Of a DNA stretch of 50,842 nt, positions 25,428 through 33,335 are shown piece after piece. How positions within the stretch are numbered: position 1 is the stretch's first letter; the number at the start of each line of letters is the position of its first letter. The notes under the pieces are model-generated. The model made no database searches, was not told the DNA's origin, and worked only from the letters and a program-made list of their open reading frames with translations. The stretch is from Dehalococcoidia bacterium. Its GTDB lineage: Bacteria > Chloroflexota > Dehalococcoidia > DSTF01 > JACRBR01. The position numbers and the translations under genes were made by a program. The stretch lies in assembly GCA_040902535.1 (NCBI GenBank), contig JBBDXD010000004.1, positions 1-50,842 of the forward strand, given 5' to 3'.

Positions 25428-26702
25428 CTACGGCACCACCGGATCTGTCGTCACGGGATCCTCGGCGCCGCTGCCTTCCCCTGCGGCGTCGCCGCTCTGG
25501 TCCGCCGTGCCTGCCGTCAGCACGCCCTCCATGTTGGGGTGCACCTCGCAGTAGTAGAAATAGTCTCCGACCGCCAGCGGCCCGAAGTTCAGCGTCTGCG
25601 TCACCGGCCCGTTCTCAATGTCCGTGCGCACGATCTCGTCGCCGCCCGGCTCCGCGCCCTCGAAGAAGACGATGTTGTGCGCGATGCCGTCGTCCTGGTT
25701 GTCGACCGTCAGCGTCAGCGGTCCGTCCGGCAGCGCGAACAACTGCGTCTTGTTCCAGGCGGTGCCCGAAGCAACGATCGTCAGTTCAGCCGAAGGCGGC
25801 TCGGGCGCCGCCGTCGGTACCGCCGACGCCGTCTGTCCGCACGCTCGTTCGGTGATCGCCGGCGGGTCCGGCGGCACCGGCGGTTCCACGACGAACGTGC
25901 CCGCTTCGTGCGGCGCCGGGTCGGTCGTCCCGAGTCCCCGCTCGACCGTCACGACGCCCGTCTCCGCGTCGACCGATAGGACGAGCATCAGTTCTTCGGC
26001 CATTTGCAGCCGCAACCCCTCGCCCGTCGCCTCGGCGGGGTTCACGACCGGTGACGTCAGCGTGAGTTCGGTAGCATTCGCGTCGATCGATTCGGCCAGG
26101 TGCAATTCGTCCTGCGTGTCGGGGCTGTGCAGGTCGAACTCGGGCACGCCCTCGAAGGCGTAGATCTCGGCGATCTCCCAGGCGTTCTCAGGTTCGGCTT
26201 CTTCCTCTTCCTCGCCGTTCTCTTCGGAGCCTTCCGCCGCCTCTGCCGCCGCCTTCGCCAGTTCTTCCTCGTGGACGGCCTGCGTAATGAAGGTGGTGAG
26301 TTGCTTGATCTGCTCCTCGTTGAGCGTGCCGCCCTGTGATTGACCCCACGTCGGCATCGCGCGCCCGACGCGTCCGCAAGTGATCGTGTCGAACACGAGG
26401 TCGTAGGCCTGCGTCAGGAGTGCCGTTTCGAATCCGTCCTCGCCGACGCCGCGCAGGTCGGGGCGATTCAGCGGCGGCGCCGCGCGCAACCGGTTGCTGG
26501 CACCGCCGCCCTCGCCTGTGTTCCCGTGGCAGACGCGGCAATTCTGCGCGTACAGCCAGGCGCCGCGTTCGATCGTCGCTTCGAGCTGGCGGTCGCGAGC
26601 GGACGATGCGCGGTCAGGGTCGATCAGCCAGTATGCGCCTGTCAGCACGACGGAGGCGAACACCATCAGGAGCATGATGTTGATCTGCTTGTTGGTGTTC
26701 AT
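25428..26702 (-). CDS. Membrane-anchored cytochrome c - cupredoxin fusion
   Basis: A 424-residue extracytoplasmic electron carrier anchored by an N-terminal helix ('IMLLMVFASVVLTGAYWLI'). Residues about 40-150 are a class I cytochrome c with the heme site 'CRVCHG' and a likely Met ligand in 'AMPTWGQ'. An acidic, Ala/Glu-rich linker follows, then a small domain with 'GLRLQMAEELMLVLSVDAET' and 'VERGLGTTDPAPHEAGTFV', a motif often seen in phage-tail-like beta proteins. The C-terminal domain is a cupredoxin: copper ligands His in 'GIAHNIVFF', then 'YYCEVHPNM'. It overlaps the Rieske gene (ATGA) and ends the bc operon, so it probably takes electrons from the bc complex to a terminal oxidase. Confidence 0.88.
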   Translation of the reverse strand: MNTNKQINIMLLMVFASVVLTGAYWLIDPDRASSARDRQLEATIERGAWLYAQNCRVCHGNTGEGGGASNRLRAAPPLNRPDLRGVGEDGFETALLTQAYDLVFDTITCGRVGRAMPTWGQSQGGTLNEEQIKQLTTFITQAVHEEELAKAAAEAAEGSEENGEEEEEAEPENAWEIAEIYAFEGVPEFDLHSPDTQDELHLAESIDANATELTLTSPVVNPAEATGEGLRLQMAEELMLVLSVDAETGVVTVERGLGTTDPAPHEAGTFVVEPPVPPDPPAITERACGQTASAVPTAAPEPPSAELTIVASGTAWNKTQLFALPDGPLTLTVDNQDDGIAHNIVFFEGAEPGGDEIVRTDIENGPVTQTLNFGPLAVGDYFYYCEVHPNMEGVLTAGTADQSGDAAGEGSGAEDPVTTDPVVP

Positions 26703-27373
26703 GCGGGCATCACACCGCGAGACGCGTTGTCGATGCCGCCGGGTGTGATGTTACCCGTGTTCACGGTGATGTTGCCACCGTCGACCGTCAGAGCAAACGT
26801 GTCCATGGAACGCGGTGCGGGCCCGAAGACGCGGACGCCGGCATCGCTATACGTCGATCCGTGGCAGGGACAGAGGAACCAGCCTGCATAACGCTGCCCG
26901 TTGCGCGGATCCTCGCGCGAGTAGTCAGCGCGATACGGCACCGTGCACCCCAGGTGCGGGCACTTCTGGTACAGCGCCAGGATCGCGCCCTCCTGCCCGC
27001 CGTTGCGTTCGGCCTGCGTCGCATCGAGCCGCACGATCCAGACCTTCGCCTCGACGTTCTTGAATTTCTGCCCCGGCTCGATTTGATCCACCGTGCCGAC
27101 GAAGATCGAGCCGCCAAAGCCCTTCACGTTGCGCGGATAGAGCGAGTTGACGACCGTCGCGGCGATGCCTACCAGTGCCGCGCCCATGCCCGCCCAGAAG
27201 CCGATGAGCACGACGTTGCGTCGCGACACCTTCGGAAAGATCGGCGTGCTGACCGGCGCGGGCTGCGCGATCACGACGGCGTGGCCGCCGGCCCCTGCCG
27301 CCACCGGCTGCGCGGCTCGGCGCGCCGGCGCCTTCTCCTGTTGCTCTTGCTGTTCCGTCTCGTCGTCAGCCAT
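26699..27373 (-). CDS. Rieske iron-sulfur protein of cytochrome bc complex
   Basis: A 224-residue Rieske subunit. A charged Gln/Glu-rich cytoplasmic N-terminus leads to a twin-Arg-free membrane segment ('NVVLIGFWAGMGAALVGIA') and a soluble domain. The 2Fe-2S ligands are in 'KCPHLGCTV' and 'LCPCHGSTY'; the two Cys that form the stabilising disulfide are within these boxes. The Pro loop is 'GPAPRSM'. The ATG at 27373 overlaps the end of the cytochrome b C-terminal gene by 8 nt, and its own stop overlaps the cytochrome c gene by 4 nt. A longer frame upstream would run into the preceding gene and was not chosen. Confidence 0.93.
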   Translation of the reverse strand: MADDETEQQEQQEKAPARRAAQPVAAGAGGHAVVIAQPAPVSTPIFPKVSRRNVVLIGFWAGMGAALVGIAATVVNSLYPRNVKGFGGSIFVGTVDQIEPGQKFKNVEAKVWIVRLDATQAERNGGQEGAILALYQKCPHLGCTVPYRADYSREDPRNGQRYAGWFLCPCHGSTYSDAGVRVFGPAPRSMDTFALTVDGGNITVNTGNITPGGIDNASRGVMPA

Positions 27374-28508
27374 GCATCTCGTTCCCGGATCGTCGGTCGA
27401 TGAGTACGTATGGTGCGTCCGGCGGCGGCTCATAGTTGCGGATCGCCGGGTTGCCTTCCAGGTTCGGCACCTTCCAGAACGGCACGAGCTGTTGCCCTTC
27501 GCCGCGGAACGCCACGCCGATGATCGTCAGTGCGAAGTACACCAGGATGAAGCCGGTGAAAAACGCGATCACAGCGTCACGCGTCGTATGCGCCCAACCT
27601 AGCTTGAACAGGATCCCGATCATGAGCGCGATCAAGAGGATGATCGTGACGCTCGGCATCACGTACTCGGCCGTGATCGCCGGGATGTCGAGGTGCGCGT
27701 CGTACGGATACGCCATCGCTCTGAGCCATCCCGGCATCCATGAATCGACGGGGTCCTCCCACTGGAAGATCCACGTGCCATTCAAGGGTAAGGGGACGTT
27801 CTGGAAGTCCTGCGGCCAATCGAGATGACCGTCGTGCGGACCGCTGCCGGGCTGGAAGGGCACCGGCATGCTCCACTCCCACGTATCGCGCACGGCGACG
27901 CGGTTCTCCAGGAACGCGAAGTCCCAGACGACGCGAGCGGCGTCACCGCCGGGCCAATCTTCGAAGAACAGCGTGCCTTTCTCGCCCGGCCACTCGATCA
28001 TGTCGTCGCCGGACTGCGTGCCCGGGATGAGGTACGGCAAGCGCTCGTACACGCGCACGTGCGCGCCGTCGTCCCAGAGGACGGTCCACGTCACCCATAC
28101 GGATGCCCATACGAAGGCGAACGTCGTAATGCGGACGGCGTACTTCGTCCCGAACCACGACCCCTGGCCATCGTTGTCGCGGTCGATGTACGGGATCGCG
28201 AAAAGCGCGACCAGCAGAAGCGTCGGGACGATCACGCCCGCAAGCCCGGGGTCCATGTGCAGGAGCAGTTCCTGCAGGTTCATGAAGTACCAGGGCGCCT
28301 TCGAGGGGTTCGGCGTGATATCGGCATTGGCGCGGTTGAGCAACGGCGCATTGACGAACGTCGAGAGGATGACGAACGAAATCGTGAAGAGGACAGCACA
28401 GATGAACTCAACGAAGACCAAGTCTGGCCAAACAAGGAGTTCTTGATCCCGGTCGCGGCGTTGCCGTACCGTCTCGCGGGCGCCGGCTGCAGGGGTAGCT
28501 ACCGCCAT
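27366..28508 (-). CDS. Cytochrome b C-terminal subunit (subunit IV-like) with large insertion
   Basis: A 380-residue membrane protein equal to the C-terminal half of cytochrome b. The quinol-site motif is 'PNPSKAPWYFMNLQEL', where 'APWY' takes the place of PEWY. Helices: about residues 30-56, 90-108, 120-145, 280-305 and 315-340. Between the third and fourth helices lies an extra extracytoplasmic segment of about 130 residues rich in Trp, Asp and Pro ('DWPGGDAARVVWDF', 'DTWEWSMPVPFQPG'), not found in the usual short subunit IV. It lies 15 nt downstream of the cytochrome b N-terminal gene. The complex oxidises menaquinol by inference from the organism type. Confidence 0.9.
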   Translation of the reverse strand: MAVATPAAGARETVRQRRDRDQELLVWPDLVFVEFICAVLFTISFVILSTFVNAPLLNRANADITPNPSKAPWYFMNLQELLLHMDPGLAGVIVPTLLLVALFAIPYIDRDNDGQGSWFGTKYAVRITTFAFVWASVWVTWTVLWDDGAHVRVYERLPYLIPGTQSGDDMIEWPGEKGTLFFEDWPGGDAARVVWDFAFLENRVAVRDTWEWSMPVPFQPGSGPHDGHLDWPQDFQNVPLPLNGTWIFQWEDPVDSWMPGWLRAMAYPYDAHLDIPAITAEYVMPSVTIILLIALMIGILFKLGWAHTTRDAVIAFFTGFILVYFALTIIGVAFRGEGQQLVPFWKVPNLEGNPAIRNYEPPPDAPYVLIDRRSGNEMHG

Positions 28509-28523
28509 CTTCCCGTTACCTCA

Positions 28524-29279
28524 CTAGAGCGGACGGGCGAGCCCGCCATCGCGCCTGATCCGCCAGAAGTGCACCGACATGAAGATCGCGGCAAGCAATG
28601 GCAACGCGATCACGTGCAGCGTGTAGAAGCGGATGAGCGCCGCATCGCCGACCTCGAAGCCGCCAATCATCACGAAGCGCGTCTCACTGCCCAGCACCGG
28701 CGCCGTGCCGGCGATGTTCGTACCGACGGTGATCGCCCAGAGCGCCAGTTGATCCCAGGGAAGCAGATAGCCCGTAAACGAGAGCAACAGTGTCAGCACC
28801 AGCAAGATCACGCCGACCACCCAGTTGAACTCACGTGGCGGCTTGTACGCGCCCATGTAGAAGACGCGCATCATGTGCAACAAGACCGTCAGCACCATGC
28901 CGTGTGCCATCCAGCGGTGCAGGTTGCGGATCAGCATGCCGAAGCGCACGTTCGTCTCCAGCGCCTGCATATCCGTGTACGCGCGGTCGACGGACGGCAC
29001 GTAGTAGAACATCAACATGACGCCGGTGACGGTGAGCCCCAAAAACATGAAGAAGCTCAGTCCGCCCAGGCAGTACGTGTGCGTGATCTTGACGTGCGTC
29101 TTGTGAATGCGCGTCGGGTGCAGGTGCAAGAAGACGTTCGTGGCGATGGCGAGCATCTGGTTGCGCGGCGTGTTCGGGTATCCCGAACGAAACACCGATC
29201 GCCAGACGTAATTGTGGAAGAGCTTGTCGTAGAGGAAATCGCCCAGGCCCGGGCCCTTTGGCTGCTCCGTGCGCGCCAT
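28524..29279 (-). CDS. Cytochrome b N-terminal subunit
   Basis: A 251-residue membrane protein with four helices and the two heme-b ligand pairs: His in '[20 protein letters not shown]' and His in '[20 protein letters not shown]' followed by '[10 protein letters not shown]'. '[20 protein letters not shown]' is the Qo-side signature. The N-terminal amphipathic part '[20 protein letters not shown]' is long, as in b6-type proteins. GGGAGG stands 6 nt before the ATG. It follows a 40-residue membrane peptide gene by 16 nt and heads the electron-transfer part of the operon. Confidence 0.94.
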   Translation of the reverse strand: MARTEQPKGPGLGDFLYDKLFHNYVWRSVFRSGYPNTPRNQMLAIATNVFLHLHPTRIHKTHVKITHTYCLGGLSFFMFLGLTVTGVMLMFYYVPSVDRAYTDMQALETNVRFGMLIRNLHRWMAHGMVLTVLLHMMRVFYMGAYKPPREFNWVVGVILLVLTLLLSFTGYLLPWDQLALWAITVGTNIAGTAPVLGSETRFVMIGGFEVGDAALIRFYTLHVIALPLLAAIFMSVHFWRIRRDGGLARPL

Positions 29280-29295
29280 TCCGAACCTCCCGGCC

Positions 29296-29418
29296 CTAGC
29301 GGGACCACCAGGCGCCGAACGCGATCATAAGGCCGAACGAAATCGCCATGGCCAGGAGCACGAACACGAGCTCCTCGTAGTCCTTGCCAACGAACCCTTC
29401 GATCGCGAGGGACAACAT
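29296..29418 (-). CDS. 40-residue single-helix membrane peptide of the bc operon
   Basis: A 40-residue ORF, first in the bc operon. It has one hydrophobic helix ('[20 protein letters not shown]') preceded by '[10 protein letters not shown]' and ends 'WWSR'. The ATG at 29418 has GGAG five nt upstream, and the stop is 16 nt before cytochrome b. Single-helix subunits are known in cytochrome b6f and bc1 complexes; a subunit role is an inference from size and position only. The frame is open further upstream but without a ribosome site. Confidence 0.6.
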   Translation of the reverse strand: MLSLAIEGFVGKDYEELVFVLLAMAISFGLMIAFGAWWSR

Positions 29419-29488
29419 GGAGACTCCAGCGGTGCCGCCCGGACCAGGCTCAGCTCTGCGCGACAAGCCCGGCGCGAGTGCCATTTGT

Positions 29489-29536
29489 GAATCCCGTATC
29501 AAACGGGAATCTAGCATCGGCCCCTACTAGTGTCAA
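29489..29536 (-). promoter_or_regulatory. bc operon promoter with 5'-end hairpin
   Basis: Minus strand: consensus TTGACA (29536-29531), 17-nt spacer, TAGATT (29514-29509). At the predicted transcript start CCCGT and ACGGG form a hairpin (29507-29493), which may protect the 5' end of the mRNA. Confidence 0.78.
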
Positions 29537-29671
29537 GGCAATTTGAATCCAGCGCGCGCCTTAACGCGGCTCTGCAACGTCGGTTCGAGCCCGTCCTCAA
29601 TGTCCTCGCCAAGGGAAGATCAGGGGAGGATCGGCAGGCCCCTCAGGCGCGTAAACGCACCCCTGCTTCGA

Positions 29672-30175
29672 TCAGCTTGCGGCGGCACACGGCCCGAATG
29701 GCTCGTTCACGAGCCGCTCGCGCGCCGTGATGTGAAACTCGCCGATGATCTGCGACAGGATCGGCGTCGCCGCCGAGAAGGCGTAGCCAACGTTCACTTC
29801 GATCGCGTCGCACTGCTCCCCCGGGCTATCGTCGAGGGCCGGGTTCGCGTAGGCGGGATAGTCCCAGCTTCTGAAGCCCACCGTCAGGTCGCCCGCCGGA
29901 TTGTTCAAGCCCTCGGTCTGCGTGCGCGCCACGTGCTCGATGCACGCCTCGCGCGTTGGCGATGCGATGTTGCAGTCGGCGCGGCCCGTGACGCCGTAGC
30001 GCGCGCCCTCGCGTGCGGCGTGCTGGATCGTCACCCACGACTGGTACAGGCGCGCCATGTCGATGAATCCAAAAACCAGCAGGAAGAAGATCGGCGCCAC
30101 GAGCGCGAACTCGGCCAGCGTCTGCCCTCGCTCGCGGCGGCGGCGTCTTCGGCTGCTTCGGACGTTCGTTTGCAT
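29672..30175 (-). CDS. TadE-like pilus assembly protein
   Basis: A 167-residue TadE-family pseudopilin-like protein. A basic N-terminus ('RRRRRRERGQ') leads to 'TLAEFALVAPIFFLLVFGFI', the TadE membrane segment with the conserved Glu, then 'VTIQHAAREGARYGVTG'. Such proteins are extracytoplasmic parts of Tad/Flp pilus systems. The ATG at 30175 is preceded by TAGGAAG, which contains the stop codon of the upstream gene, so translation is probably coupled. No tadA, tadB or flp gene lies in the window. The 150 nt between this gene and the bc promoter hold no feature I can see. Confidence 0.85.
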   Translation of the reverse strand: MQTNVRSSRRRRRRERGQTLAEFALVAPIFFLLVFGFIDMARLYQSWVTIQHAAREGARYGVTGRADCNIASPTREACIEHVARTQTEGLNNPAGDLTVGFRSWDYPAYANPALDDSPGEQCDAIEVNVGYAFSAATPILSQIIGEFHITARERLVNEPFGPCAAAS

Positions 30176-30182
30176 CATCTTC

Positions 30183-31475
30183 CTACTCAATCAGCCGGAA
30201 CGCGATGGCGTGCGCGATGTCTTCGAAGACCGCCGGCAGGTCTTCTGCCGTCGGTACGCGGTAGAAGTGGTCGTTCGTGTTCAGTGTCGACGATGCGATG
30301 CACTTCACAGCCTCTGGTCAGCCGTCGTGTCGGGATCGTTGTTCCCGATTTGGCCGCCGTTCGAGTCCGTCTTGCATTGATCCGCGGTGTACACGGTGTT
30401 GTTGTTGGAGGATCCGCACGCGCCGAACGCCACGACGTAAATCTCGATGTCCTGATTCTTCAGCGTGACGGCGAGATCGCGCGTCTTGCGATCCAACGAT
30501 CGCTCGCGCGTCTCTGAGTTCGAGCCCGGGTTGGAACTCGATGCCGAACCGGAGTTAGCCGCCGAGCAGCCGGTGCCGACGAAGGCATCGGAAGACGTGA
30601 AGTTGCTTTCCGGCCGGCCGGCAGGTCGTCGGCGGCGTTCCCTCGCTGCTCGAATAGGAAGCGCTGTTGTAGGTGTTGTCGCCGTCCGTCAGGATCACGA
30701 TCGAGTTGAGCGTATTGCTCGCTGTCTGGGCGTTCGGCCCGTCGAACATCTCCTGCGCCTTGTACAGCGCCAGACAGACGTTCGTGCCCGTGCCGCCGAT
30801 CGCCGTAGTGTCGTCGATCGCGCCTACGATGTCGTTCAGGTCGACGGTGAGGTCTTCGAGCATGTTGTCGGTGACGCAGCCGCTGTGCGTGCGTGGCGGG
30901 TTATGGCAGCCACGAAACGGCGTATAGCCGACCTGCGTGAAGCCGCTTGCATCGGCCAGGAAGAAGTCAGCGAAGCCTTCGGCTGCGTCCTTCGCTTCCT
31001 TAATAGGGCAGCCGGAGTTGCTGTCGGAGCTGTTGCACGGACTCGCCCCCATGCTTCCGGTCGAGTCGACGAGCAGCACCGTATCGGCGGGGACGATCCC
31101 GAAGCCGGCCGCCGCGCTCGCCGTGATGTCCAGGTCCTCGAACCCGACGATGCGCATGAATAGCATGCCCACGTTGCGCGTGCCTTCGACGCGGAATTGA
31201 TTCTCACTCGCCGCCGGGAAGCTGAGCGTCGCATCGGACTGGTTCTCCGTCATGTAGGCTGTCGCGCGCGTCTGCGCGTCAGCGATATCCGGCAACTCCA
31301 GCACGCCGGCGAGCGCGGCCGCGTCCAGAGCGCGCGTCAGTTCGGCGCGCGCCACGTACACCCGTCCCGCATCGATCGCCAGTCCCGTCATCGCCATAAA
31401 TGTGACGAGGAGCATGACGAACATCGGGAGCACTTGTCCCCGTTCACTGCGCAGGTGGCGCACGATGCGCAACAT
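30183..31475 (-). pseudogene. TadG-like vWA-domain pilus protein with two frameshifts
   Basis: The N-terminal part (31475 to about 30620) is a TadG-like protein: 'SERGQVLPMFVMLLVTFMAM' membrane segment, 'RAELTRALDAAALAG', and a von Willebrand A domain with the metal site 'VLLVDSTGSMGAS' and 'IVILTDGDNTYNS'. After 'PTTC' the frame breaks at a (CCGG)3 run (30609-30622 region). The next part continues in another frame ('DLAVTLKNQDIEIYVVAFGA' to 'NNDPDTTAD'). A second break at an AGAG sequence near 30310 returns to the first frame, which ends 'HFYRVPTAEDLPAVFEDIAH' and a TAG at 30183. Deleting one CCGG and one AG gives a continuous protein of about 428 residues. It may be a true pseudogene, a variable gene or a sequencing error. 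Confidence 0.75.
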
Positions 31476-31495
31476 CTCGGTACTCCTTCCGCCGC

Positions 31496-31936
31496 TCAGT
31501 TCGTCGACGGCGGGAACGCCCGCATCGCGGTTGCGCTGCAGATCCGGAGCGTGTCCGGAACGATGAGCGGAACATCAAGCAGGGGTTCGTAGTCGTTGCA
31601 CACTTCGACCTTGACGGCGTTAACGCCATCGATCTGGTTGTGTGTAACGGCGATATCAGTAAGGGGGTTGATCGGGTTTCGGAGACGCTCGGTCTCGATC
31701 ACCACGAGGTTCTTGATCTCGTCGTCGGTCGCCAACCCCTTGGAGCCGAGGCGGGCGCCGTCGCGTGCCGTCGAGATCACGGTCACGTACGCGTTCATGG
31801 CGTTCGTCACTTCGACGACGCCGATGATGAGGACGAGGAAAATGGGCAGCAGAAAGCCCATCTCAACGAGCGTCTGTCCGCGCTCGCTGTGGCGGCTCCG
31901 CTTACGCCGGAAAGCGTTCGCGATGACTCTCCCCAT
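31496..31936 (-). CDS. TadE-like pilus assembly protein
   Basis: A 146-residue TadE-family protein and first gene of the pilus cluster. 'SRHSERGQTLVEMGFLLPIF' holds the basic N-terminus, the conserved Glu and the start of the membrane helix; 'TVISTARDGARLGSKG' follows. The ATG at 31936 lies in the loop of a GACTCT/AGAGTC hairpin, and the frame is open a little upstream without a better start. A TadG-like gene follows 20 nt later and a second TadE-like gene after that, the usual TadE-TadG-TadE type of minor-pilin block. Confidence 0.82.
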   Translation of the reverse strand: MGRVIANAFRRKRSRHSERGQTLVEMGFLLPIFLVLIIGVVEVTNAMNAYVTVISTARDGARLGSKGLATDDEIKNLVVIETERLRNPINPLTDIAVTHNQIDGVNAVKVEVCNDYEPLLDVPLIVPDTLRICSATAMRAFPPSTN

Positions 31937-31943
31937 CAAGAGT
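31924..31943 (-). promoter_or_regulatory. Hairpin enclosing the first tadE start codon
   Basis: On the minus strand GACTCT and AGAGTC form a 6-bp stem, and the ATG of the first TadE-like gene lies in its 8-nt loop. Upstream come CCGG-(7 nt)-CCGG and GGTGATGCAAAG. The arrangement could regulate translation. Confidence 0.35.
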
Positions 31944-32209
31944 CTTCCGATCTTTGCATCACCGGACCTTCCCCGGCGCTGCTGCATCGGCCCCGGTACC
32001 GGTGCCGATATGACGGGAACCGCGCTCGCTCAGTTATGTGAAGTACCAAACGGCTGAGGTCGGGTATGCCGGAGCGTCGGATCCATCCTTGCCGGCGGTC
32101 TCTCCCTAGGTGATCTATCGGCCGTACAGGGTCCCTTCTGTACGTCCCCGGACTCCGGCTCAAACGCGGCGGCAGGGGCTTTCGTTGCACGCCCGCGAGT
32201 GGAGGGAGC
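31944..32209 (-). other. Gene-free leader region upstream of the pilus cluster
   Basis: About 270 nt without a convincing gene. It contains stems CGTACAG/CTGTACG (32123-32144), CCGGA-C-TCCGG (32148-32158), and GCCGG/CCGGC arms around 32070-32095. It is probably the promoter and untranslated leader of the tad genes and the 3' flank of the luciferase-like gene. No known RNA class is firmly recognised. Confidence 0.35.
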
Positions 32210-33217
32210 CTAAGCGAGCAGGTGCTCCAGGATGCGGCCCATCTCGACCTCATCCTTACCGGGCATCGTGATGATCGGCAGGTCCATGCCGAGCGCCCGC
32301 CGCTCGTCGATCTCCGCCTTGCACTTCTCGAGCGGACCTACGACTGCTGTCTGATCCAGCATGCGGTCGGAGACCGCCTCGGCGGCGCCGCGCGCGTCTC
32401 GATTCGCCCAGGCCGCCCGGATCTTCTCCACCTCATCTCCGAAGCCGTTGCGGGTCAGCATCTCGTAGTAGAAGGTACCCATGCGGCCGACGTAAAACGC
32501 GATCGGCCCGCGGGCCTGCGACAGTATCGATGCCTCATCGCCCGCTTCGGTGAGCTGCATGACGAGCGCGGGAGCGACCGTGAGGTCGGCGCGTGTTTTG
32601 CCGGCCTTTGTCGCGCCCTGCATCAAGAGGTCGATGCCCTGCTTGATCTTGTCCTTGGGCCAGTAGATGGGAATCCAGCCATCCGCGATTTCGCCGGTCT
32701 GCACCATGCTCTTCGGAGTTATCGAGGCTATATAGGTCGGAATGTGGTCGCGCAGCGTCGGGAACTGCATCGTGAAGCCCCGCTCGAACTTGAAGATCTG
32801 GCCATCGTACATGAGCTTCTCGCGCTGCATGATCATGTTCAGGATCTCGATGTATTCGCGCAGACGCGTCGCCGGCTTCTCGAACTTCACGCCGTGCCAG
32901 TGCTCGACGACGTTCGCGCCCGAACTCCCCAGCCCGATGATCGCCCGCCCGCCGGAGAGCTCGTCCAGCGTCCCGAACGTCATCGCCAGCATGGCCGGCG
33001 TGCGGCTGAATACGTTGACGATGGCGGTACCGAGTTGAATCTTCTTCGTGTTCAATGCAAGCTGCGTCAGGATGCTGAACGCATCTCGCCCCCACGCCTC
33101 CGCGACCCAGGCGGATTCGACACCCAGATCGTCGGCCACCTGCACACGCTTGATGATGTCCTCCCGCTCTTGAGGGCTTCCGGCGAACCCGATCTGCAAC
33201 CCGATGCGCTGCGGCAT
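32210..33217 (-). CDS. Luciferase-like (LLM class) F420-dependent oxidoreductase
   Basis: A 335-residue TIM-barrel flavin/F420 oxidoreductase. 'RIGLQIGFAGSP' opens the barrel; 'AWVAEAWGRDAFSILTQLAL', 'IQLGTAIVNVFSRTPAMLAM' and 'GRAIIGLGSSGANVVEHWHG' are marks of the LLM family branch related to methylene-tetrahydromethanopterin reductase and F420-dependent dehydrogenases. The presence of cofG and cofH in this window makes F420 the likely cofactor, but FMN is not excluded by sequence alone. The ATG at 33217 has AGGAGA 7 nt upstream. The substrate is unknown. Confidence 0.85.
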   Translation of the reverse strand: MPQRIGLQIGFAGSPQEREDIIKRVQVADDLGVESAWVAEAWGRDAFSILTQLALNTKKIQLGTAIVNVFSRTPAMLAMTFGTLDELSGGRAIIGLGSSGANVVEHWHGVKFEKPATRLREYIEILNMIMQREKLMYDGQIFKFERGFTMQFPTLRDHIPTYIASITPKSMVQTGEIADGWIPIYWPKDKIKQGIDLLMQGATKAGKTRADLTVAPALVMQLTEAGDEASILSQARGPIAFYVGRMGTFYYEMLTRNGFGDEVEKIRAAWANRDARGAAEAVSDRMLDQTAVVGPLEKCKAEIDERRALGMDLPIITMPGKDEVEMGRILEHLLA

Positions 33218-33335
33218 GGCATCTTCTCCTGTGCTGCACACTTGACCGGCGCATGATCAATCCCGTCGCACCAGGGGTCAAACCGTCACCTCGCCAGGGC
33301 GCCGTCGTCGAAGTCCACTTGCTACGATTGCCTTC

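Noticed and set aside
27825-29330. A long open frame (about 500 codons) on the plus strand opposite the cytochrome b genes
   Set aside because: It is very rich in Arg, His and Asp with no recognisable domain and is antisense to two clear membrane subunits. Such frames are expected opposite GC-rich genes.
29560-29640. A tRNA-like GGTTCGAGCCC block
   Set aside because: No D-arm, anticodon arm or acceptor stem can be paired around it.
32222-33256. A 344-codon open frame opposite the luciferase-like gene
   Set aside because: It has no ribosome site and no family match by eye, and lies antisense to a clear oxidoreductase.
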